DNA of 5,695 nucleotides from contig JAQTLI010000211.1 in NCBI GenBank assembly GCA_028714995.1, positions 1 to 5,695 of the forward strand, written 5' to 3'. The position numbers and the translations under genes are program-made. Below, in pieces: positions 1-5,315 of the stretch. Source of the stretch: Methylobacter sp. (lineage in GTDB: Bacteria > Pseudomonadota > Gammaproteobacteria > Methylococcales > Methylomonadaceae). How positions within the stretch are numbered: position 1 is the first letter of the stretch; every line of letters starts with the position of its first letter. The notes beneath the pieces were generated by a model that saw only the letters and a program-made list of their open reading frames with translations, ran no database searches and was not told the origin of the DNA.

Positions 1-204
1 CCGGCTTTCTGCAATGGAGCGCAAGAGCTAAAAAAACCAGTAGAAGTACACGGAATACGGGGCATTGGAGCCAAGAAATCCCGTATTACACAAGATCCTA
101 CAGCCTACTTAATGTCGTGAACTTCGTGGTAAAAATTCTTTAGCATCCACAACATCGGTTAATATTTACATTTACGATTCTCCACCTACCATTTTTTCTA
201 GATC
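1..204. other. Upstream region with no supportable gene
   Basis: No convincing gene lies here. One forward frame is open from the window edge to a TGA at 118-120 (39 codons), and another is open to a TAG at 141-143. Neither gives a protein that I recognise, so a CDS tail entering from upstream is possible but unsupported. The stretch from about 130 to 200 is AT-rich and is the likely place for the operon promoter. I see only weak -10-like hexamers (for example TAATAT at 160-165) with no matching -35, so I do not call a promoter. The only notable structure is the inverted repeat listed separately. Confidence 0.5.
54..87. repeat. 8-bp inverted repeat (possible hairpin or operator)
   Basis: AATACGGG at 54-61 is perfectly complementary to CCCGTATT at 80-87, separated by 18 bases. 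The spacer itself contains TTGG (65-68) and CCAA (71-74), which could form a small inner stem. No T-run follows, so this does not look like a Rho-independent terminator. It lies about 120 bases before the first gene of the operon and could be a regulator site or a transcript hairpin. An 8-bp match can also arise by chance. Confidence 0.3.
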
Positions 205-1140
205 ATGTTTTTTGCCAAGGATTTTATTGAGACCGCTGAAGGGCTTATTTTTGCTGTTGTAGAGCAGGGCATGGAAGATGGTAAGGCGTTGTGTTTTTTA
301 CGTTATGTGCGTGAGCTTTCCGGCTGGAAAAAATACCAGACTGTAGAGGCTAATGCTTTCCTCGAACAAAATCACCCTGATTATCTGCATTACTCCATGG
401 TTTTAGATGCGCATTTGCATGCTGTCGCAACAGAGCGGATCGTAAAGCATCATCAGCCCAAACAAAGATTGCAGCAGATTATGCAGTCAAACCGGCATGA
501 TGCTGTGGAGCGGGATCTGTTCCGGCTGTGTGAATTATTTGGGCAACACGGGCTTGATTTGGCGCAAACCGGGATTACGGGATCACTATTGGTTGGCGTG
601 CAAAACCAATGTTCGGATATTGATCTGGTTTGTTACGGCAGGGATGTATTTCACCAATGCAGGGCAATTACCGACAAGCTTATCGAGTCGGGGGAGTTGC
701 AGGAATTGAATGAGCAGGATTGGCAGCAATCTTACCAGCGCCGGTCATGTGAGTTAAGTTTTGAAGAGTATGTCTGGCATGAACGGCGTAAAACTAACAA
801 AGCCGTGATTAACGGTCGGAAATTCGATTTGAATTTTATTGATCATTCCGCAAATCTCGAGGCTGTCAGTTATCAAAAATGCGGGGCGATTACGTTGCAG
901 TGCAGGGTGATCGACGATGCTCATGCGTTTGATTATCCGGCCAGATTCAAAATAGATCGTGAGCAGGTCGATACGGTGGTCAGCTTCACTGCAACCTATA
1001 CGGGGCAGGCTGTCAGCGGTGAATGGGTTGAAGTATCAGGTGTGCTGGAGCAAACGGAGCAGGGCGTCAAACGCATAGTGGTCGGCGCCAACCGTGAAGC
1101 GCACGGGGAATATATCAAGGTTATTGAGTGCTTAAGTTAG
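205..1140 (+). CDS. Archaeal-type predicted nucleotidyltransferase (COG1665-like)
   Basis: This 311-residue protein has a Pol-beta-type nucleotidyltransferase core. The signature Gly126-Ser127 is followed by the Asp138-x-Asp140 pair (SDIDLV), and Asp208 in KFDLNF is a good candidate for the third metal-binding acid. The N-terminus (DFIETAEGLIFAVV, then FLRYV near 31-35) and the C-terminus (about 241-308: FDYPARFKI, TYTGQA, GEWVEVSG, RIVVGANREAHGEYIKV) match my recollection of a conserved archaeal family, COG1665. The C-terminal segment looks like a small beta-barrel or OB-like module. The ATG at 205 is chosen because a TAG at 199-201 blocks any earlier start and the family's N-terminal motif begins right there, although no good ribosome-binding site precedes it. 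The 3' end overlaps the HAD gene. Neither substrate nor reaction is known to me; its position in an H4MPT operon suggests a step in cofactor synthesis. The nucleotidyltransferase fold is secure and the role is not. Confidence 0.85.
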   Translation: MFFAKDFIETAEGLIFAVVEQGMEDGKALCFLRYVRELSGWKKYQTVEANAFLEQNHPDYLHYSMVLDAHLHAVATERIVKHHQPKQRLQQIMQSNRHDAVERDLFRLCELFGQHGLDLAQTGITGSLLVGVQNQCSDIDLVCYGRDVFHQCRAITDKLIESGELQELNEQDWQQSYQRRSCELSFEEYVWHERRKTNKAVINGRKFDLNFIDHSANLEAVSYQKCGAITLQCRVIDDAHAFDYPARFKIDREQVDTVVSFTATYTGQAVSGEWVEVSGVLEQTEQGVKRIVVGANREAHGEYIKVIECLS

Positions 1141-1790
1141 CTGATTTTGCTGCGGTTATTTTCGATATGGATGGCCTGGTTTTGGACACCGAGCCTACCT
1201 ATTTTATTGCGTGGCAGCAGGCCGCAAGCGCGATGGGTTATGATTTTTCCGAGCAGTTTTGCCTGTCGCTGTCAGGATTGCACTATAAAGACGTAGAGCT
1301 GGCGCTGATTGAATATTGCGGGACCGATTTTAATCTGCAAACTTTTAGTCAGTTAAGTGGCGAGTGTTGGCGCAAGCATGTTAACGCCAACGGCATAAAG
1401 ACCAAGCATGGCTTTACCGGCTTGCTGGAATTGCTCATGCAGCGGGAAGTTCCTTATTGCCTGGCTACCAACAGCCCGACTGTTAATGCACATGAATGTC
1501 TTGAGCTGGCGGGGATAGAAGATACATTTTCAACCATCGTCACCCGCGATCATGTCCTGCAAGGCAAGCCTGAGCCGGATATTTTCTTGAAAGCCGCTGA
1601 GCTGATGCAGGTCAATATTAGCCGGTGTCTGGTCATTGAAGACTCACATGCCGGAATTGAGGCGGCATCCAGAGCCGGGGCTTTTTCTGTGTTTATACCT
1701 TCACAATTGCCGGTCGATCCGCTGGCAGTCGAGCTATGCGACCTGATGATGAATGATTTGGCGCAATTGACGAACGCTATCAGTGCTTAG
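1128..1790 (+). CDS. HAD-superfamily phosphohydrolase (beta-PGM/Gph-like)
   Basis: This 220-residue soluble protein has the full set of HAD motifs. Motif I is FDMDG, with nucleophile Asp13 and acid/base Asp15. Motif II is ATNS, with Thr114. The motif III lysine is Lys147 in GKPEPD, and motif IV is IEDS with Glu171-Asp172. The region at about 18-85 between motif I and the core is a helical C1 cap, as in phosphoglycolate phosphatase and beta-phosphoglucomutase relatives. The length is typical of that group. The start is GTG at 1128, with AAGG at 1117-1120 as a plausible ribosome-binding site, and it overlaps the preceding gene by 13 bases, implying translational coupling. These motifs do not give the substrate. 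Possible roles are dephosphorylating a methanopterin intermediate, since the bacterial cofactor is dephospho-H4MPT, or general metabolite repair. Family confidence is high and specificity is unknown. Confidence 0.92.
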   Translation: MLKLADFAAVIFDMDGLVLDTEPTYFIAWQQAASAMGYDFSEQFCLSLSGLHYKDVELALIEYCGTDFNLQTFSQLSGECWRKHVNANGIKTKHGFTGLLELLMQREVPYCLATNSPTVNAHECLELAGIEDTFSTIVTRDHVLQGKPEPDIFLKAAELMQVNISRCLVIEDSHAGIEAASRAGAFSVFIPSQLPVDPLAVELCDLMMNDLAQLTNAISA

Positions 1791-1820
1791 TTCGCAGCCG
1801 ATAGGCTGATCATGTATAAT
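1791..1820 (+). promoter_or_regulatory. Possible sigma70 promoter at the beta-RFAP synthase start
   Basis: A perfect TATAAT at 1815-1820 is preceded, after an 18-base spacer, by TTCGCA at 1791-1796 (4 of 6 matches to TTGACA). Transcription would begin near 1827, which is inside the annotated reading frame that starts at 1812. If real, translation from this transcript would need a later start, such as the TTG at 1857. The hexamer also encodes codons 2 and 3 (Tyr-Asn), so chance is a serious alternative. Confidence 0.3.
1795..1808 (+). other. Small hairpin in the gap before the beta-RFAP synthase gene
   Basis: CAGCC at 1795-1799 pairs with GGCTG at 1804-1808 around a four-base GATA loop, filling most of the 21-base gap between the HAD stop codon and the ATG at 1812. 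The AGG at 1803-1805, which is the only candidate ribosome-binding site, lies mostly in the stem. The hairpin could therefore reduce initiation at 1812. It has no T-run and is too short to be a good terminator. Confidence 0.3.
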
Positions 1821-2822
1821 TTTCACAACTTTTCGCATTACAACACAGCATCCCCCTTGATAGTTCAACATTCTAAAGTCTCAGTCATTGCCCCAGCCAG
1901 ATTGCACATGGGGTTCATCGATTTAAGCGGATCATTGGGCCGTCATTTCGGAAGCATCGGCGTTGCGCTCAACGAAATCAACACACGATTGTCGGTGACC
2001 AGTTCCGAGCAGCTCACCATTACCGGGCCTGCCGCGCAGCGGGCAGAAAAATGCGTCGCTATGCTTTGCCAGGCATTAAATGTTTCAGATAAACTGAATA
2101 TCACGATAGAAGCAGCTATCCCCGAACATGTGGGTCTGGGTTCAGGCACGCAAATGTCAATGGCAATCGGCGCCGCACTTAATGAGTTTTACGGCTTGGG
2201 GCTTACTGTGCGTGACATTGCCGCTGTGACGGATAGGGGATTGCGTTCCGGTATCGGCATTGGTGTTTTTGAGCAGGGTGGTCTGGTGGTTGATGGCGGT
2301 CGCGGTGAAAAAACCATCACGCCTCCGGTTTTGTCGCACATGGACGTGCCGGAGGATTGGCGGTTTATTCTGGTTTTTGACGAGCGAGGCCAGGGGCTGC
2401 ATGGTCAGCAGGAAATACAGGCGTTTAGGGAGCTGCCGTCTTTTCCCCAGCAGGAAGCCGCACGGTTATGCTATTTATTGCTGATGCAGGGCTTACCTGC
2501 AGTTGCCGAAAACGACATCATTAAATTCGGCGATGTGATTACCCAGTTACAACGGTCTGTTGGCGAGCATTTCTCTTCGGCTCAGGGCGGCGTCTTTACC
2601 AGCCCTGAGGTCGCACAGGCCATGAAATGGTTTGAACAGCAAGGCGCGGTGGCTATCGGCCAAACCTCATGGGGGCCGACCGGATTTTGCGCGATAGCTG
2701 GCGCAGAGTTGGCCGAATCTTTGGCTCGTCAGGCCAGAGTGGAATTCGCGCATTTTGAACAATTGAGTTTTGTTGTCGCCAGTGCGCGGAATAGCGCCGG
2801 GGATGTTTTTGTTGGCCAGTAA
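1812..2822 (+). CDS. mptG: Beta-ribofuranosylaminobenzene 5'-phosphate synthase
   Basis: This enzyme condenses PRPP with 4-aminobenzoate (4-hydroxybenzoate in some archaeal work), releasing CO2 and pyrophosphate. It makes the aryl-C-riboside that commits carbon to methanopterin. The 336-residue protein has the family's GHMP-kinase-like layout: the N-terminal block APARLHMGFIDL (27-38) followed by GRHFGSIGVAL (43-53), the glycine-rich loop PEHVGLGSGTQ (104-114), RSGIGIGVFEQGG (145-157), and the C-terminal GQTSWGPTGF (283-292). The family usually begins only a few residues before the APARL block, so the first 20 or so residues, rich in Asn, His, Phe and Tyr, look unlike a conserved N-terminus. 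A TTG at 1857 (residue 16) is an alternative start. The ATG at 1812 has only a weak AGG upstream. The methylotroph homologue has been called orf4; mptG is the archaeal name. Identity is strong and the exact start is uncertain. Confidence 0.94.
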   Translation: MYNFHNFSHYNTASPLIVQHSKVSVIAPARLHMGFIDLSGSLGRHFGSIGVALNEINTRLSVTSSEQLTITGPAAQRAEKCVAMLCQALNVSDKLNITIEAAIPEHVGLGSGTQMSMAIGAALNEFYGLGLTVRDIAAVTDRGLRSGIGIGVFEQGGLVVDGGRGEKTITPPVLSHMDVPEDWRFILVFDERGQGLHGQQEIQAFRELPSFPQQEAARLCYLLLMQGLPAVAENDIIKFGDVITQLQRSVGEHFSSAQGGVFTSPEVAQAMKWFEQQGAVAIGQTSWGPTGFCAIAGAELAESLARQARVEFAHFEQLSFVVASARNSAGDVFVGQ

Positions 2823-2846
2823 CGGCCTTTGATATAGCCGGGTAGC

Positions 2847-3986
2847 GTGGAAACGATACTGATAGTCGCAAGCTCAGGGCGCATGCTGGCGCAGGCGGCA
2901 AAAGATACCGGCTTGAAGCCCTTGGTCATTGATCTGTTTGCTGACCTTGACACGCAAGGCTACGCAGAAGATTTTCGCCAGATAAAGTCATTAGCCGAAC
3001 AAGACCTGGCACCCGCCGTTGATGATTTCGTCGAGCGTTATGCGGTAGCCCACGTTATTTACGGCAGTGGTTTTGAATATTATCCTGAAAGCTTGAGTTA
3101 TCTGGGTAGTCGGTTGACTATTCTGGGTAATCATCCTGATGTTTTCGCCAAGTTACAGAATAAGCAAACATTCTTCTCAATACTTGATGATTTAAATATC
3201 CCTCATCCTGAGATCGCTTTTAGCGCTCCTGAATCTGCCGATGGTTGGCTGCTCAAGCCTATGCAGGGGCAGGGCGGTGTTGGGATAAAACGTTATCGTG
3301 CTGATGATGGTGCAACGGCATCGGTTTACTGGCAGAAATTTCAAGCCGGTACGGCGCATTCAGTGCTGTTTTTAGCTAGTGGGACGCAGGTGCAAGTCAT
3401 CGGTTTCAATACTCAGTGGTCTGCCAGTCTGAGCGAAACCCAGGAATTTGTTTTTTCAGGGGTGATCAATAGCACAGATCTGTCGGATATGCACAAATCT
3501 GAGATAACAGGCTGGCTAAAACCAATGGTTCCTGTGTTTGCGCTAAAAGGCTTGAATTCCCTGGACTTTATTCATGCAGATGATTGCTGCTATGCCCTGG
3601 AAATCAATCCGCGCCCTTCTGCCAGTATGCAATTATATGACGAGGATTTGCTGATTAGGCATATTCAAGCGTGTGAAGGGGATGTAGGAGCGCAGTCTGT
3701 AGGGCGCAATAGCGTAACGTATTGCGCCGAATGGCAAGATTATCATGCTACAGGCTATCAGATTATTCATGCCGGGCAGGATTTAATCATTCCCGATCAT
3801 TTCGAATGGCCGGAATGGTGCATGGATTTGCCTGGGTCCGGTTCATTTATTCGCACAGGGCAGCCGATTTGCAGTATCATTGCGCACCAAAAAGAATCAC
3901 AGTCAGTTTCAGAACAGTTACTGACTAAACAACAACTTATCATTAATAAACTAGAAGGTTTTCACCATCATGGAATATACAGCTAG
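2847..3986 (+). CDS. ATP-grasp ligase of the H4MPT island (COG2232-like)
   Basis: This 379-residue protein belongs to the ATP-grasp superfamily, which forms an acyl-phosphate and then a C-N or similar bond using ATP. Residues 1-95 form a Rossmann-like pre-ATP-grasp domain (TILIVASSGRMLAQAA). The nucleotide-binding strand and loop are WLLKPMQGQGGVGI (134-147), with Lys137 and a Gly-rich turn. The Mg-binding part is LNSLDFI (Asp240) and LEINPRPSAS (Glu252, Asn254, Arg256). The tail (about 285-350) carries DLPGSGSFIRTGQPICSIIA, resembling the C-terminal strand region of biotin-carboxylase-related proteins and fitting COG2232. The start is GTG at 2847, because the motif-rich N-terminus begins there; the Shine-Dalgarno sequence is weak. 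It lies 24 bases after beta-RFAP synthase and overlaps mch by 17 bases. Similar ATP-grasp ORFs accompany mch in methylotroph islands (I believe the orf5 type, but I am not certain of the label). The substrate is unknown; an H4MPT or methylofuran intermediate is an inference. Confidence 0.88.
   Translation: METILIVASSGRMLAQAAKDTGLKPLVIDLFADLDTQGYAEDFRQIKSLAEQDLAPAVDDFVERYAVAHVIYGSGFEYYPESLSYLGSRLTILGNHPDVFAKLQNKQTFFSILDDLNIPHPEIAFSAPESADGWLLKPMQGQGGVGIKRYRADDGATASVYWQKFQAGTAHSVLFLASGTQVQVIGFNTQWSASLSETQEFVFSGVINSTDLSDMHKSEITGWLKPMVPVFALKGLNSLDFIHADDCCYALEINPRPSASMQLYDEDLLIRHIQACEGDVGAQSVGRNSVTYCAEWQDYHATGYQIIHAGQDLIIPDHFEWPEWCMDLPGSGSFIRTGQPICSIIAHQKESQSVSEQLLTKQQLIINKLEGFHHHGIYS
3953..3958 (+). 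promoter_or_regulatory. Ribosome-binding site of mch
   Basis: AGAAGG lies inside the last codons of the ATP-grasp gene and 11 bases before the mch ATG. It is the strongest Shine-Dalgarno match seen ahead of any gene here, which fits mch needing more protein than the neighbouring biosynthetic genes that have weak sites. The spacing is longer than the ideal 5-9 bases. Confidence 0.55.
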
Positions 3987-4953
3987 CGTTAATAAATTAA
4001 CCCAGCCATTAGTAAAGCAATTGATTGATAATGCCGACAAATTAAGGGTTGGCGTGGAAAAATTGGCAAATGGCTGCACCATTATTGATGCTGGCATTAA
4101 AGTACCTGGCGGTATCGAAGCAGGCCGGATTATTGCTGAAATCTGTCTGGGCGGTATGGGAACAGTAACCATCAACCACAGTAGTTACACAGAAAACTGG
4201 CCATTGTCAGTGAATGTCCATACCGGCAATCCGGTTTTGGGCTGTTTGGGCAGCCAATATGCAGGTTGGAGCTTGTCGCATGAGAAATATTACGCATTAG
4301 GCTCAGGTCCTGCCCGTGCAATGGCAACCAAGATAAAAGACGGCAATCAGGAACCAGTTGAAGAACTGTACAAGGAATTGGGTTATCAGGATAGCGCCGA
4401 TGCCACTGTTTTAGTGATTGAAAATGATGCGGTTCCACCGATTGAAATCGTCGAAAAAGTCGCCGCCGCGTGTAAGGTCGATCCATCGAAACTGACCATC
4501 ATCGTCACCCCAACCAGCAGTTTGGCCGGTGGCGTGCAAGTCGTTGCACGAGTGCTTGAAGTGGCCATGCACAAAGCACATGCCTTGCATTTCCCGTTGG
4601 AAAACATTATCGACGGTAGCGGCAGCGCGCCAATCTGCCCTCCGCATCCGAATTTTGTAAAAGCAATGGGGCGTACCAATGACGCGATTCTGTTCGCAGG
4701 GCAGGTGCATATCTTTGTTAAAGGCAGTGATGAAGCCGCTGAAAAACTGGCTAAGGAATTGCCAAGTTCAACATCCAAAGATTACGGCAAGCCGTTTGCG
4801 GATATATTCAAGCAATATGAATACGATTTCTTCAAGATTGATGCCATGCTCTTTAGCCCGGCCAGTGTCATTGTGACAGCGGTTGAATCAGGTAAAAGCT
4901 TCCGTGCGGGCAAGCTGGATAATGCTTTGTTAGATTTGTCGTTTGGGGCATAA
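3970..4953 (+). CDS. mch: Methenyltetrahydromethanopterin cyclohydrolase
   Basis: Mch reversibly hydrolyses 5,10-methenyl-H4MPT to 5-formyl-H4MPT in the cytoplasm. This is the central step of the H4MPT formaldehyde-oxidation route, between methylene-H4MPT dehydrogenase and the formyltransferase/hydrolase complex. The 327 residues span the normal full length. Hallmarks are KVPGGIEAGRI (44-54), NPVLGCLGSQYAGW (87-100), GSGPARA (111-117), SLAGGVQVVARVLEVAMHKAH (184-204), APICPPHP (220-227), GRTNDAI (234-240) and YDFFKIDAMLFSPA (285-298). Arg194 and Glu197 have the same spacing as the catalytic Arg183/Glu186 pair described in the Archaeoglobus enzyme, as I recall it. The ATG at 3970 is supported by AGAAGG at 3953-3958, the best ribosome-binding site in the window though set 11 bases away. 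It overlaps the upstream ATP-grasp gene by 17 bases. No active-site loss or truncation is seen. Confidence 0.98.
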   Translation: MEYTASVNKLTQPLVKQLIDNADKLRVGVEKLANGCTIIDAGIKVPGGIEAGRIIAEICLGGMGTVTINHSSYTENWPLSVNVHTGNPVLGCLGSQYAGWSLSHEKYYALGSGPARAMATKIKDGNQEPVEELYKELGYQDSADATVLVIENDAVPPIEIVEKVAAACKVDPSKLTIIVTPTSSLAGGVQVVARVLEVAMHKAHALHFPLENIIDGSGSAPICPPHPNFVKAMGRTNDAILFAGQVHIFVKGSDEAAEKLAKELPSSTSKDYGKPFADIFKQYEYDFFKIDAMLFSPASVIVTAVESGKSFRAGKLDNALLDLSFGA

Positions 4954-4964
4954 AACACACGTTA

Positions 4965-5315
4965 ATGCTTTATTACATCCTGAAGTTTTTTGTTTCCGCA
5001 CTCATCATCGTATTGATTTCTGAAATTGCAAAACGCCATAGCGGCGTTGCAGCGCTGGTCGCTGCATTGCCGCTTACTTCGCTGTTGGCAATGATCTGGA
5101 TGCATTTTGATGGCGCAGAATCCTTACAAATTGCGGCGCTTTCCAGCCAAATTTTTTGGTTGGTGTTGCCATCGCTGGTGTTGTTTTTACTGTTGTCACT
5201 GCTGCTTAAGCATGGCTTAGGCTTTTGGCTGAGTCTTGGGCTTTCGATAACCGCCACTATTACTTGCTATCTTGCGTTATTGCCGCTGCTGCGGCGAGTC
5301 GGGGTGCAGTTGTGA
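4965..5315 (+). CDS. Small four-helix membrane protein (DUF3147-like)
   Basis: This 116-residue, very hydrophobic protein has four likely membrane helices at about 2-19, 28-46, 62-81 and 84-108, joined by short loops. Charged residues cluster at EIAKRH (20-25), KH (82-83) and RR (110-111). The phrase VAALVAALPLTSLLAMIWMHFDG (28-50) is the most distinctive part and fits my memory of the DUF3147 family, which has no assigned function. The ATG at 4965 is 11 bases after the mch stop, with no clear ribosome-binding site, so it probably relies on translation continuing from mch. Its stop overlaps the next gene's GTG. It is not a known part of H4MPT chemistry; transport, membrane anchoring of the neighbouring ligases, or a passenger role are all open. 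That it is a real gene is supported by length, hydrophobic pattern and tight packing. Confidence 0.82.
   Translation: MLYYILKFFVSALIIVLISEIAKRHSGVAALVAALPLTSLLAMIWMHFDGAESLQIAALSSQIFWLVLPSLVLFLLLSLLLKHGLGFWLSLGLSITATITCYLALLPLLRRVGVQL

Noticed and set aside
1..65. Minus-strand ATG at 65 with an open frame leaving the window at its left edge
   Set aside because: Only 21 codons are visible, the peptide is low in information, and there is no ribosome-binding site or known motif.
1..120. Open forward frame running from the window edge to TGA at 118, possibly the tail of an upstream gene
   Set aside because: Only 39 codons, no recognisable motif, and a second frame over the same stretch is open to 143, so openness alone is weak evidence.
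160..165. TAATAT as a -10 box for the first gene
   Set aside because: Only 4 of 6 consensus bases, in AT-rich DNA, with no -35 match at a proper distance.
201..1817. The same GATCATGT string at two gene starts (201-208 and 1809-1816)
   Set aside because: Eight bases including the ATG, also found within the HAD gene near 1547, so most likely coincidence rather than a shared control site.
2157..2402. Minus-strand reading frames inside the beta-RFAP synthase gene
   Set aside because: Antisense shadows of a well-supported gene, with no ribosome-binding sites or recognisable protein features.
4172..4778. Several overlapping minus-strand reading frames of about 100-130 codons across mch
   Set aside because: They lie wholly within a certain mch coding region in antisense, show no domain motifs, and are explained by mch codon use.
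4954..4964. Possible terminator after mch
   Set aside because: The gap is only 11 bases, with no stem-loop or T-run; transcription most likely continues into the membrane-protein gene.
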